Source: Pacificimonas flava
GTDB lineage: Bacteria > Pseudomonadota > Alphaproteobacteria > Sphingomonadales > Sphingomonadaceae
Length of the DNA: 64,000 nt
Direction: 5' to 3'
NCBI RefSeq assembly: GCF_000342165.1
Contig: NZ_AMRV01000004.1
Coordinates: 1-64,000, forward strand
The first letter of the stretch is position 1. Each line of letters starts with the position of its first letter. The notes beneath the pieces are model-generated. The model worked only from the letters and a program-made list of their open reading frames with translations, ran no database searches and was not told where the DNA came from. Positions 42,819 through 51,693 of this stretch are shown here, piece after piece. Made by a program: the position numbers and the translations under genes.

Positions 42819-43945
42819 GCCGCAAGCTCCGTGCGGATCAGGCGCGACAGGGCGCTGAGGGGCAGCACGGCGTCGCTGAGGCCGGCGCGCGCGATGCTGC
42901 CCGGCATGCCCCAGACCGTCGATGTCCTGGCATCCTGCACGTAAAGGCGCGCGCCAGCGGCCTTCAGCTCGCGCGCGCCCTCCAGACCGTCGGAACCCAT
43001 ACCCGTCAGCACGATTGCGAGTGCGTGCTGGCCCCAGGCGGCGGCGCTTCGAAACAGCGGATTGACCGACGGCCGGCAGAAATTTTCCGGCGGCGCGTCG
43101 GTCAGAATGGAAACCGCCTTGTCGTTCCTCGTGCGTCTGACTTCCAGATGACGTCCGCCCGGCGCCACGTAGATATGCCCGGACTCCAGCACTTCGTTAT
43201 CCCCGGCTTCCCGTGCGGGATGTCCGCTCGTGCGTGCCAGATGCTCGGCGAAGACCGCCGTAAAGGTCGGCGGCATGTGCTGCGTGATGACGATCGGGGC
43301 AGCGAGCTGTGAAGGGAGGTTCGCCAGAAGGGTGAAGAGGGCGTTGGGCCCGCCGGTCGATGCGCCGATGACGACGATTGCCGGACGGGGGCCGGGCGAA
43401 TATCGAAGCGCGTTGCCGATCCTTTGCGGCGCCTGCGCCGCCCGCTGCGCCGGGCGCAGCGAACGGCCCGCGGGCGCGCGGCGACCGAGCGCCTCGATCC
43501 GGCGCAGGAAATCCGCGCGAAACCCCTGTGCCTGGCTGCTCGCCCAGCCGCTGTCCGGCTTTGCAAGTGCATCGGCCGCGCCCATTTTCAGCGCGTCCAT
43601 CGTGATGCGCGCGCCGCGGCGCGACAGCGTCGATGCCATCAGGATGCGGACGCCCGGCGACAGCGCCAGAAGTTCTGGAAGAACATCGAGCCCGCCAAGC
43701 TTGGGCATTTCGATGTCCAGGATGACGATGTCCGGATTGCAGCTTGCGATCAGTTCGCGCGCCTCCTCTCCGTTTTTTGCAGCGGCGACGATGTCGATAC
43801 CGGCCTCGCGCAGCCAACGTTCGAACAAGGCGCGCGTGACGCCGCTGTCGTCGACCAGCATGACGCGAATGGGCCGGTCCGCGGGGCGTGGGTCAGGCGG
43901 ACCGGCCGCTGGAAAGGGCTCTGTGGGCATAACGCCGAATGTCAT
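42815..43945 (-). CDS. cheB: Chemoreceptor glutamate methylesterase CheB
   Basis: This 376-residue protein has a receiver domain at about residues 25-145 with phospho-acceptor Asp77 (VILDIEMPKLGG) and a C-terminal methylesterase with the catalytic Ser in GASTGGPNA, His in TQHMPPTF and Asp in GMGSDGLEG. It removes methyl groups from receptors when phosphorylated by CheA. Start ATG 43945 or 43930; the difference is five residues. It overlaps cheR by 4 bases. Confidence 0.93.
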   Translation of the reverse strand: MTFGVMPTEPFPAAGPPDPRPADRPIRVMLVDDSGVTRALFERWLREAGIDIVAAAKNGEEARELIASCNPDIVILDIEMPKLGGLDVLPELLALSPGVRILMASTLSRRGARITMDALKMGAADALAKPDSGWASSQAQGFRADFLRRIEALGRRAPAGRSLRPAQRAAQAPQRIGNALRYSPGPRPAIVVIGASTGGPNALFTLLANLPSQLAAPIVITQHMPPTFTAVFAEHLARTSGHPAREAGDNEVLESGHIYVAPGGRHLEVRRTRNDKAVSILTDAPPENFCRPSVNPLFRSAAAWGQHALAIVLTGMGSDGLEGARELKAAGARLYVQDARTSTVWGMPGSIARAGLSDAVLPLSALSRLIRTELAA

Positions 43946-43986
43946 GTCGCCGTCCGAAGGGCTCGCCGGCTTCGCGTCGGGCCCGG

Positions 43987-44352
43987 TCAGATCAGACCGA
44001 CCTGCTCCAGCTTGGCCTTGATGATCTCCCGGTCGAACGGCTTCATGATATATTCGTCCGCACCGGCATCCATGGCGGCGCGAATATGCTCCATGTCGTT
44101 CTCCGTCGTGCAGAAGATCACCGTCGGGCGCTTCTCCGCCGGTCGCGCCCGCAGATTCTGCAGGAACTGCAGCCCCCCCATGACAGGCATGTTCCAGTCG
44201 AGCAGAATGACATCCGGCATGGCCGAGCCGCAACGATCCAGCGCCTGTTGACCGTCTCCGGCTTCGTCGATGTCGAACGAGAAATCCTCCAAGATACGTC
44301 GCGCGACCTTTCGGATCACCTTGGAATCGTCGACGATGAGGCAGGAATGCAT
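43987..44352 (-). CDS. cheY: CheY-type single-domain response regulator
   Basis: This 121-residue receiver domain alone has the acidic pair DD at 8-9, phospho-acceptor Asp52 (VILLDWNMPVMGG), Thr in FCTTEN and Lys in YIMKPF. The WNMP form around the Asp is typical of alphaproteobacterial CheY proteins. Phosphorylated by CheA, it would act at the flagellar motor or as a phosphate sink. It lies between cheW (71-base gap) and cheB. Confidence 0.92.
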   Translation of the reverse strand: MHSCLIVDDSKVIRKVARRILEDFSFDIDEAGDGQQALDRCGSAMPDVILLDWNMPVMGGLQFLQNLRARPAEKRPTVIFCTTENDMEHIRAAMDAGADEYIMKPFDREIIKAKLEQVGLI

Positions 44353-44422
44353 GGTTGAACGTCCTTTTTTGCGGGCGGCTATGGCCTGTATGATTCTTTA
44401 GAACGGACTGGTTGCCAGCCCG

Positions 44423-44878
44423 TTAAGCAGCGGCAACGATCTGCGCATCCGGGCACCCGGACAGCAGCGCCGCCGCGTCGAGCTCCAGGATCAGGTCTTC
44501 TTCCCGTCGCACGATCCCGCGCGAGACGGCGCGCCAGTGCGCCGGCAGGGTGGGTGGATCGGGCTCGCGGTCCGCCTCGGAGACGGCCAGCACCTCGCCG
44601 ACTGCATCGACGATCAGCCCGTGCGCCTCTCCATCGAGGGATACGACCACGCACATGCTTCGCTCGCCAATTGTTGGTGGAAGACCAAGACGCGCGCGCA
44701 GGTCGATGGCGGTGACGATATGCCCGCGCAGGTTCATCACGCCCGCGATCCAGGGCGCCGCACGGGGCACGGGCGTCACTGTTCCGAGACGGATCACATC
44801 CTGCACCTGCATGACGTCGATGCCGAGCGCGCGGCCAGCCAGGCTGAGAGTAACGATTTGCGTCGCCGAATGCGTCAT
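44423..44878 (-). CDS. cheW: Chemotaxis coupling protein CheW
   Basis: This 151-residue protein is a single CheW-like SH3-type domain (VTLSLAGRALGIDVMQVQDVIR at the start, VMNLRGHIVTAIDLRARLG and VDAVGEVLAV). It links receptors to CheA. ATG 44878 overlaps the cheA stop (ATGA at 44875). CheA in this operon carries two further CheW-like domains of its own. Confidence 0.93.
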   Translation of the reverse strand: MTHSATQIVTLSLAGRALGIDVMQVQDVIRLGTVTPVPRAAPWIAGVMNLRGHIVTAIDLRARLGLPPTIGERSMCVVVSLDGEAHGLIVDAVGEVLAVSEADREPDPPTLPAHWRAVSRGIVRREEDLILELDAAALLSGCPDAQIVAAA

Positions 44879-47412
44879 GCCGCGCGGTCCTTCAGGCTGG
44901 TGGCGAGTAGAGTCAGAAGGCGCTCACGGTCGAACTTCGCGACGTAGCGATCGAAACCCGCCGCGATCCCTGCGTCCATATCGTCTTCGCCCGCCAGGGA
45001 GGACAAGGCGACCATCGGTACCTTGGCCCAGGCGCCGCCGCCCCGAACCGCGCGGGCGAAATCGAGACCGGATTTTCCGGGCATTTCGATGTCGGACAGG
45101 ATCAGATCGACGCGCTTTCCGCTTTCCCGCATGGCCAGCGCTTCGTCGACGCCCGCCGCGGTCGTAACCGTGTATCCGGCGGAATCGAGGAGCGGTTTCA
45201 GCATGTTACGAAAAAACGGGCTGTCATCGACGACAAGGATGTCGGCCTTGATACTGCCCGGGGTTGGCCGGGCGCTGTAAAGCATGTCGCCTTCGCGGTC
45301 AGAGCGGCGGCGCAGCAGATATGCGACATCGATGAGGTCGGTCGCCTTTCCTGCGATGATTGCAGTGCCGAGGCGGGCGGGGTCAGAGGAACTGATCTCC
45401 AGCGAAACGGCGGCATCCACAATATCGACGACCTCGTCGACGGCCAGGGCGACGGTGTCGTGGAGGTCGGAGAAAACCAGCGCGATCTGCCGGCCCGTCT
45501 CGGCCGGGCTCCACGCCTCGTCCATACCGACGAGCGGAACCAGCCGCTCGCGCAGTTGCACGACATAGCCTCCGCCGGCGCGTTCCACGGCAGCAGCGTC
45601 CAGATCTTCGATGCGTGTGACCAGCGACAGCGGAACGGCAAAGGGCTGTACATCCCGGCCGGCGCGAAACACCAGCATCGCATCGCGCCCATCCTCGGGC
45701 GCTGCGGCCTTGTCGTCATTCGCCGGATCCTCCCCCGCCACGTCGGCGAGATCGGCGGCGATCCCGTTCATATCCAGGATCATGATGACGTTTCCGTCCC
45801 CCAGAATGGCGTTGCCGGAATAGAGCGGAAGGTCGGAAAGCGTACGGGACACGGGTTTCACGACCAGTTCCTCCGTGTCGTAAATACGGTCGACGATGAT
45901 CCCGAAATGAAGACCGGCACTTCGGATCACCAGAACATGGTCGGCGGCGGTGGGGGGGATTTCCGCATCTTCAGCGGCGTCGCCGTACAGGGCCGTGCTG
46001 AGGCTTGCCAGCGGCAGCAAACGTCCGCGCAGCCTTAGGACGGGGGCACCCGCGACATGCTCGATTCGGTGTTCGCTGCCCTCGCCCGTGCGCACCAGCT
46101 CTGCGACGGCGATCTGCGGAACGGCAAATCGCGCCTCCCCGACGCCGACGATCAGCGCCGGCATGATGGCCAGCGTCAGCGGTATGCGCAGCTTGAAGCG
46201 CGTGCCTTGCCCGGGGGTGCTGTCCACCTCGATCGCGCCGCCGATCTTTTCGACGTTCGCGCGCACGACGTCCATACCCACGCCGCGGCCGGACACGTTC
46301 GTCACCGCTTCGGCCGTGGACATGCCGGGGTGAAAGATCAGTCGGCACAATTGCGGTTCGCCCGCTGCCTTTGCCTCCGCCGCCGTCATCACGCCCGACG
46401 CGACGGCCTTCTCACGAAGCCGGTGCGTGTTGATGCCTCGCCCATCGTCCGCGAGGGTGATGGTGATATGCCCGCCCTCCTGCGTGGCCGAGAGGCTGAT
46501 CGTGCCTGTTTCGCGCTTGCCGGCGGCTGCGCGCTCGGCGGGCGCCTCCAGGCCGTGATCGGCGGAATTGCGGACCATATGCGCCAGCGGGTCCTTGATG
46601 AGTTCCAGCATCTGCCGGTCGAGTTCGGTGTCGCCGCCCTCCATGACCAGATCGATGCGCTTGCCGAGGTCGACCGCGAGCGTGCGCACCATGCGCGGCA
46701 GGATGTTCCAGGCGCCGGAGATGGGCTGCATGCGTGTACGCATGACGCTTTCCTGCAACCGCCCGATCTGCGCGCTGAGCCGGTCGATGGGGAGGGCGAG
46801 GTCGGCCGCGTCTTCACGCCGGCGTTCCTGCATCAACTGATTGCGGGTCAGAACCAGTTCCGACACGCTGGTCATCAGTTCCTCCAGCAGGTCCACGGAC
46901 ACGCGAATGGTCTGCGCGGCGCCGCTTCGACCGAGGGCCGGAGGGTCTTGGTCCTCCGAGGGGTCAGTAGATGCGGGTTCAGGGGGCGCGCAGGCGGCCG
47001 AGCCGTTCCCGGCTTTGTCATCCTGCGCCGCGCGGTCCTCAGCGGCGAGCCCTTCGAGCCTCTCGATCAGGGCGGTGTCGTCGCCCTCGGGTTCCGTCTC
47101 GGTCTGGGCGAGGCCGGCGGTGATGCTTCGAACCCGGTCGATGGCATCGAGTGTTGCCGTGACGATGGCCGCGTCGACGACGATCTCGCCGTCACGAACT
47201 TTGCCGAGCAGCGTCTCGGCGGCATGGGCGACCCGTTCCAGCCGTGGCAGACCGATGAATCCGCAGGAGCCCTTCACCGTGTGGACGAGGCGGAAGATCG
47301 TCGCCAGCGCTTCCATGTCATCCGGGTCGCGCTCGAACTTTACCAGCTCGTTGTCGGCAGTTTCCAGATTTTCCGCAGTTTCGTTCAGAAACTCCTGGAG
47401 AAGTTCGTCCAT
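44875..47412 (-). CDS. cheA: Hybrid chemotaxis kinase CheA with two CheW-like domains and a receiver
   Basis: This 845-residue protein runs in order: Hpt domain with His44 (RLVHTVKGSCGF), a low-complexity linker at about residues 130-165 where P2 would be, dimerisation helices (VSELVLTRNQLMQERR), HATPase (HMVRNSADHG, ADDGRGIN, GRGVGMD), a CheW-like domain, a second CheW-like domain (about 600-720) and a C-terminal receiver with Asp774 (LILSDIEMPG). All kinase motifs look intact. No P2 domain for CheY/CheB docking is visible. An attached receiver and doubled CheW domain are more typical of alternative-function or gliding-type chemosensory systems. Confidence 0.93.
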   Translation of the reverse strand: MDELLQEFLNETAENLETADNELVKFERDPDDMEALATIFRLVHTVKGSCGFIGLPRLERVAHAAETLLGKVRDGEIVVDAAIVTATLDAIDRVRSITAGLAQTETEPEGDDTALIERLEGLAAEDRAAQDDKAGNGSAACAPPEPASTDPSEDQDPPALGRSGAAQTIRVSVDLLEELMTSVSELVLTRNQLMQERRREDAADLALPIDRLSAQIGRLQESVMRTRMQPISGAWNILPRMVRTLAVDLGKRIDLVMEGGDTELDRQMLELIKDPLAHMVRNSADHGLEAPAERAAAGKRETGTISLSATQEGGHITITLADDGRGINTHRLREKAVASGVMTAAEAKAAGEPQLCRLIFHPGMSTAEAVTNVSGRGVGMDVVRANVEKIGGAIEVDSTPGQGTRFKLRIPLTLAIMPALIVGVGEARFAVPQIAVAELVRTGEGSEHRIEHVAGAPVLRLRGRLLPLASLSTALYGDAAEDAEIPPTAADHVLVIRSAGLHFGIIVDRIYDTEELVVKPVSRTLSDLPLYSGNAILGDGNVIMILDMNGIAADLADVAGEDPANDDKAAAPEDGRDAMLVFRAGRDVQPFAVPLSLVTRIEDLDAAAVERAGGGYVVQLRERLVPLVGMDEAWSPAETGRQIALVFSDLHDTVALAVDEVVDIVDAAVSLEISSSDPARLGTAIIAGKATDLIDVAYLLRRRSDREGDMLYSARPTPGSIKADILVVDDSPFFRNMLKPLLDSAGYTVTTAAGVDEALAMRESGKRVDLILSDIEMPGKSGLDFARAVRGGGAWAKVPMVALSSLAGEDDMDAGIAAGFDRYVAKFDRERLLTLLATSLKDRAA

Positions 47413-47464
47413 GCGCTGAGCGGTCCCCGAAATGATCTCGGGCCCGGTTTTGCGCAGCCAGTGG

Positions 47465-47479
47465 TTAAGGTGGCTTTAA
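47465..47479 (-). promoter_or_regulatory. Perfect CtrA box upstream of cheA
   Basis: On the minus strand TTAA-AGCCACC-TTAA, followed by C, matches the CtrA site TTAA-N7-TTAAC exactly. It is 53 bases before the cheA start and directly after the chpT stop. CtrA is the master cell-cycle and motility regulator activated through ChpT, whose gene is adjacent. Position suits direct control of cheA and the genes after it. Confidence 0.65.
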
Positions 47480-47480
47480 A

Positions 47481-48113
47481 TCAGCCCGGCAGAGTCACGC
47501 CGAAGACGAGGACGCCTTCCTCCTCCATGATGTTGACGCCCACGCCGGCCTCCTCGGCCAGCATGTGCACCAGATACGCGCTGGCGGCGCGCGGCGTCAG
47601 TTCCTCCAGCGTGACGCCCCCGGTCAGGGCGCTGCGCAGTTGCTCGTCGAGGAGTACGCGCGGTCCCTCTGCCCGCACGACCACTTCGGTGGCGCCGTTA
47701 TGAACTTCGCTGGCAACGAGCAGCGTTCCGCCGCGCAGCAGCGCATCGCCGGCGATCATCGCGAGATTCAGGAGCATTTTGACCGCGCCCTTGGGCAGGG
47801 AGTGGCCCGCCACCTGCCATTCCACCTGCGTGCGCTTGTCGGACCCGAACAGCCCCTCCAGCGCCGCCTGCGCCTCCCGCGTATCGACATTGTCGCCGAA
47901 ACCGCCAGCGGCACCGAATGCAAGGCGGAAGAACTTCAGCTTGTTCGCGGTCTGACGTGCGCTGTCCGCAAGCAGTTCCATGCAACGCGCGCGCATGTCC
48001 GGATCGGTTTCGTCGGCGAGCAGTTCGACGCCGTTATAAAGCGATCCCACCGGGCTGACGAGGTCGTGGCATAGGCGCGAACAGAGGAGGCTGGCGAAAT
48101 CGGCGGAATTCAT
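47481..48113 (-). CDS. chpT: Histidine phosphotransferase ChpT
   Basis: This 210-residue protein folds like a histidine kinase without ATP binding. The phospho-accepting His16 lies in SRLCHDLVSPVG, and a degenerate Bergerat-type second half follows. ChpT passes phosphate from the CckA kinase to CtrA and CpdR. It is the first gene of the leftward chemotaxis cluster, 68 bases before cheA, with a CtrA box in between. Start ATG 48113 gives the expected short helix before the His. Confidence 0.9.
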   Translation of the reverse strand: MNSADFASLLCSRLCHDLVSPVGSLYNGVELLADETDPDMRARCMELLADSARQTANKLKFFRLAFGAAGGFGDNVDTREAQAALEGLFGSDKRTQVEWQVAGHSLPKGAVKMLLNLAMIAGDALLRGGTLLVASEVHNGATEVVVRAEGPRVLLDEQLRSALTGGVTLEELTPRAASAYLVHMLAEEAGVGVNIMEEEGVLVFGVTLPG

Positions 48114-48215
48114 AAACCCTCTTCAATCGGTAGCGATGACCCTAAACCCCTCACGCGAAGCTTGTCACCCCGATAAGGGATCGGACAGCCTCGATATGAG
48201 ACGGGAAGCAGACCG

Positions 48216-48452
48216 CTAGCCGTCGTTGCGACCCACCGAACGGGGCTGAATGCGGCGAATTCCAAAGGCAGCGACGCGGCCGTCGTGAAGTTGGGTCAGT
48301 TCGAACTCGACCCGGTCGCCCTCGCCCACCTCGTTCAGTCCGCTCGCCTTTAGCGCGGAAATGTGAACGAAAACGTCGACCGCACCCAGATCCGGCTTGA
48401 TGAACCCGAATCCCTTCTTGCGGTCGAACCATTTCACATTGCCCTGCGCCAA
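48216..48452 (-). CDS. Cold-shock domain protein
   Basis: This 78-residue single cold-shock domain has RNP1-like KGFGFI (residues 14-19) and RNP2-like DVFVHIS (26-32). It binds single-stranded RNA or DNA and may act as an RNA chaperone. The length is typical of one-domain CspA proteins. It lies 17 bases downstream of the JAMM protease gene on the same strand, so the two may share a transcript. Confidence 0.93.
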   Translation of the reverse strand: MAQGNVKWFDRKKGFGFIKPDLGAVDVFVHISALKASGLNEVGEGDRVEFELTQLHDGRVAAFGIRRIQPRSVGRNDG

Positions 48453-48469
48453 GACCTGCCTCGAATCCC

Positions 48470-48871
48470 TTAGAACCGTTTCAGCGTGATAGGCCGAAAC
48501 CGCCCGTGAAGACCAGTTTCACCTGTAACATAGGCGCCTATCGCACCGGGCGCTGCGATGATCCACAGCCGCCCATCGGGGGCCGCGCGTGCTGCATCCG
48601 TGACGGAGGGCGCGATGTCGCCGCTCGGATGCGAATGGAAGTAGCCAAGAAGCGCAGAACCGCCGCTGCGTGCGGCGCGCTGGACCGCGAACAGCGCCTG
48701 CGGATCGATTTCGAAATGGCGCTTGGGCTCGGCTGCGACATTGGCCGCGGGCAGGGCCGTATCGATGCGCGTTCCCTCGCCCAGCAGCAAACCGCACGCC
48801 TCTTCCGGCGCCGCGGCAGCAGCGTGTTCCAGAATTTGCGCGGACGCGCCCCTTGCGATTCGCCACGTCAT
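48470..48871 (-). CDS. JAMM/MPN+ domain metalloprotease
   Basis: This protein of about 133 residues has the full JAMM motif: Glu in EEACGLLLG, then HSHPSGDIAPSVTD with the HxHPx6Sx2D zinc-binding arrangement. Bacterial JAMM proteins of this size cleave peptides or isopeptide-like bonds; some process ThiS/MoaD-like sulfur carriers (compare CysO-specific Mec+). No sulfur carrier gene is adjacent here. ATG 48871 leaves only 19 bases to the divergent rluD start, so promoters must overlap the coding regions. Confidence 0.85.
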   Translation of the reverse strand: MTWRIARGASAQILEHAAAAAPEEACGLLLGEGTRIDTALPAANVAAEPKRHFEIDPQALFAVQRAARSGGSALLGYFHSHPSGDIAPSVTDAARAAPDGRLWIIAAPGAIGAYVTGETGLHGRFRPITLKRF

Positions 48872-48890
48872 CGACGACAGCGACTGCCGA

Positions 48891-49850
48891 ATGACGGACG
48901 CTTTGTCGACGGTAGAGGTATGGATTGCGGAGACGGCGGCCGGCATGCGGCTCGACCGCGCGCTGGCCGACGCTCTTCCGCAATTTTCCCGCGAGCGGCT
49001 GAAGGCCCTGCTGAAGGCCGGGGCGGTGCAGGGCGGGCGGGGTGTCGAGCGCACCGCCAGCCGCAAGGTGACCGCTGGAGAGCGGCTGACCGTCGATGTG
49101 CCCGCGCCGACGCCTAGCGCGGCGGAGCCCCAGGATATTCCGCTCGACATCGTGTACGAAGATGCGGGGCTGATCGTCGTCGACAAGCCGGCGGGCCTCG
49201 TTGTGCATCCCGCTGCCGGCAATCGCGACGGAACGCTCGTCAATGCGCTGCTGCATCATTGTGGCGGAGAACTCAGCGGCATTGGCGGCGTCACCCGGCC
49301 GGGAATCGTCCATCGCATCGACAAGGATACCTCCGGCCTTCTGGTTGCTGCGAAAACGGCTCATGCCCACATGGCGCTCGCCGCGCAGTTCGCCGCGCAC
49401 AGCGTCGGCCGCCGCTATCTCGCCATCACGCGCGGCGTGCCGGTGCCCCCGGCCGCCCGTGTCGAGGGAAATGTCGGCCGCTCCCCCAAGAACCGCAAGA
49501 AGATGGCGGTGCTGGACGATGGCCGGGGCAAGGCCGCCGTCACGCACTACCGCACGCTGCGCGCCCTCGAAGATGCGGCGCTGATCGAGTGCCGGCTGGA
49601 GACGGGGCGCACGCATCAGGTGCGCGTCCACATGGCGGCGCAGGGCTTCCCGCTTCTCGGCGATCCGCTGTACGGCGGGCGCGGCGTCAGGTCGCAGTCC
49701 GCGCTTCTGAAGCGTCTCGGCTTCGCGCGTCAGGCGCTTCATGCCGCGATCCTGCAATTCGAGCATCCCGACCGCAAAGAAATTCTCACTTTCGAAAGCC
49801 CGCTGCCGGCGGATATGCAGGAACTGGTAAGCGCGCTTTCTCGTTCTTGA
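48891..49850 (+). CDS. rluD: Ribosomal large-subunit pseudouridine synthase RluD
   Basis: This 319-residue protein has an S4-like RNA-binding domain (residues 15-80) and a RluA-family catalytic domain with GIVHRIDKDTSGLLV, which includes the catalytic Asp. It makes pseudouridines in helix 69 of 23S rRNA when of the RluD type; RluC- or RluA-type activity cannot be excluded. ATG 48891 is the first start after which the S4 domain begins. Divergent from the JAMM gene. Confidence 0.88.
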   Translation: MTDALSTVEVWIAETAAGMRLDRALADALPQFSRERLKALLKAGAVQGGRGVERTASRKVTAGERLTVDVPAPTPSAAEPQDIPLDIVYEDAGLIVVDKPAGLVVHPAAGNRDGTLVNALLHHCGGELSGIGGVTRPGIVHRIDKDTSGLLVAAKTAHAHMALAAQFAAHSVGRRYLAITRGVPVPPAARVEGNVGRSPKNRKKMAVLDDGRGKAAVTHYRTLRALEDAALIECRLETGRTHQVRVHMAAQGFPLLGDPLYGGRGVRSQSALLKRLGFARQALHAAILQFEHPDRKEILTFESPLPADMQELVSALSRS

Positions 49851-49955
49851 CATGAAGGGAAATCGCCGGGCGGCGCCGTATATAAAGGGCCGCTGAAAAG
49901 CGAAACGCAGGCGGGCGCCGTACCCGGACCGCCGGCGAAGAGAGGATAAAGAGGC

Positions 49956-50858
49956 ATGGCAAACGCAGTACCGGCGACGATCCCCGCACTGGGCGGGGGC
50001 AATTCGCTCAACCGCTATCTCAGCGAGATCAAGAAATTCCCCGTCCTCCAGCCGGAGGAGGAATATATGCTGGCGAAGCGCTGGAAGGAGCATCAGGATC
50101 GCGATGCCGCCCACCGTCTCGTGACCAGCCATCTGCGTCTCGTCGCGAAGATTGCCATGGGCTACCGCGGTTACGGTCTACCGGTCAGCGACCTGATCTC
50201 GGAGGGCAATGTCGGGCTGATGCAGGGCGTCAAGAAATTCGAACCCGACAAGGGGTTCCGCCTGTCGACCTATGCCATGTGGTGGATCCGCGCTTCGATA
50301 CAGGAATTCATCCTGCGGTCCTGGAGCCTCGTGAAGATCGGCACCACGGCGGCGCAGAAGAAGCTGTTCTTCAATCTTCGCCGCATGAAGAGTCAGATCG
50401 ATGCGCTGGAGGACGGTGACCTGCATCCGGACGACGTCAAGAAGATCGCGACCGAACTGAAGGTCTCGGAGGATGAGGTCGTCTCCATGAACCGCCGCAT
50501 GTCGCGGGGCGGTGACACCAGTCTGAACGCGCCGCTGCGCGCCGATGAAGGCGACAGCGAATGGCAGGACTGGCTGCAGGACGACGATCCGCTGCAGGAC
50601 GAGATTGTCGCCGACGAGCAGGAGGCGGATGTGCGCCATGATCTTCTGCTTGCCGGGCTGGATACGCTGAACGACCGCGAGAAGCATATCATCACCGAGC
50701 GGCGCCTGACGGAGGAACCGCAGACCCTGGAGGAACTCAGCCAGGTCTACGACATCAGCCGGGAGCGCGTGCGTCAGATCGAGGTGCGGGCCTTTGAGAA
50801 GCTGCAGAAGGCGATGAAGGACCTCGCTGAAGAGCGGAAGCTGCTCGAACCCGCCTGA
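49956..50858 (+). CDS. rpoH: Heat-shock sigma factor RpoH (sigma-32)
   Basis: This 300-residue protein has sigma-70 family regions 1.2 to 4: SLNRYLSEIKKFPVL at the N-terminus, region 2 GNVGLMQGVKKFEPDKGFRLSTYAMWWI, the RpoH box region AAQKKLFFNLRRMK (residues 130-143) and the region 4 helix-turn-helix EELSQVYDISRERVRQIE. It directs transcription of heat-shock genes and is controlled through chaperones. It is a separate gene about 100 bases after rluD. A TATATAAA sits at 49879-49886 in the leader, but no well-spaced -35 goes with it. Confidence 0.95.
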   Translation: MANAVPATIPALGGGNSLNRYLSEIKKFPVLQPEEEYMLAKRWKEHQDRDAAHRLVTSHLRLVAKIAMGYRGYGLPVSDLISEGNVGLMQGVKKFEPDKGFRLSTYAMWWIRASIQEFILRSWSLVKIGTTAAQKKLFFNLRRMKSQIDALEDGDLHPDDVKKIATELKVSEDEVVSMNRRMSRGGDTSLNAPLRADEGDSEWQDWLQDDDPLQDEIVADEQEADVRHDLLLAGLDTLNDREKHIITERRLTEEPQTLEELSQVYDISRERVRQIEVRAFEKLQKAMKDLAEERKLLEPA

Positions 50859-50932
50859 TCGCCATCTGCCTTTGACCCGCTCCCCGATTTCCGTTTAAGC
50901 CTCGGAAATCAGGGAGGGGTACAAGGCGGTTT

Positions 50933-51655
50933 ATGGCATTGGCACGGAAGAAGCGGCGTGGATTCCGCAAGAAGAAGCGCCAGCCCCTCCTGCGATTTAT
51001 ATTTCGAGCGCTTGTCGCCGTTTTCGCCTTCTCGGTTCTGTGGACGCTCGCCTACCGCTTCGTTCCCGTTCCCCTGACGGTTCCGATGATCCAGGATTAT
51101 GCCGGGGGCCGGCCCGTCCGGCGCGACTGGGTATCCTTGGAGCGCATCAGCCCCGATCTTGCGCGCGGTGTCATCGCGGCGGAGGATGCCAAGTTCTGCG
51201 CGCATGACGGCTTCGACGTCGCAGCCATCGAGAAGGCGCTGGAGGAAAATGAGGAAGGGGGGCGGCTGCGTGGCGCTTCGACCATTTCCCAGCAGACCGC
51301 CAAGAACGCGTTCCTTTGGCCCGGGCGCAATTTTGTGCGAAAGGGGCTCGAGGCCTATTTCACCGTCCTGATCGAGTTCCTGTGGGGCAAGGAACGGATC
51401 ATGGAGGTCTATCTGAACATCGCCGAGATGGGACCGGGCGTCTATGGTGCAGAGGCTGCCGCCGAGTATCATTTCGGCAAGTCCGCCGCCCAGCTGACGC
51501 GAACCGAGGCCGCCCGCCTGGCGTCCATTCTCCCAAACCCCATCGAGCGGAACGCCGGCACCCCGGGCCCCTTCGTCCGCCGCCACTCCAGCAACGTCCA
51601 GCGCTGGATCGGCATCGTCGAAGCCGATGGGCAGGACGATTGCATCTACGGCTAG
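50933..51655 (+). CDS. mtgA: Monofunctional peptidoglycan glycosyltransferase
   Basis: This 240-residue protein has a very basic N-terminus, one membrane anchor (about residues 20-42) and a family 51 glycosyltransferase domain. AAEDAKFCAHDGFD carries the catalytic Glu; GASTISQQTAKNAFLWPGRN and a second Glu region complete the motifs. It polymerises lipid II in the periplasm without transpeptidase activity. It follows rpoH after about 75 bases with its own AGGGAGGGG ribosome site. Confidence 0.93.
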   Translation: MALARKKRRGFRKKKRQPLLRFIFRALVAVFAFSVLWTLAYRFVPVPLTVPMIQDYAGGRPVRRDWVSLERISPDLARGVIAAEDAKFCAHDGFDVAAIEKALEENEEGGRLRGASTISQQTAKNAFLWPGRNFVRKGLEAYFTVLIEFLWGKERIMEVYLNIAEMGPGVYGAEAAAEYHFGKSAAQLTRTEAARLASILPNPIERNAGTPGPFVRRHSSNVQRWIGIVEADGQDDCIYG

Positions 51656-51693
51656 GCCGCGCCCATGCGACGCCCAAGCCGCTGCACCAGCCG

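Noticed and set aside
46057-47703. Long plus-strand open frame
   Set aside because: Antisense to cheA, with no domain signature and no ribosome site.
49847-49886. TTGACA followed by TATATA as an rpoH promoter
   Set aside because: The spacing is 26 bases, too long for sigma-70, and TTGACA overlaps the rluD stop.
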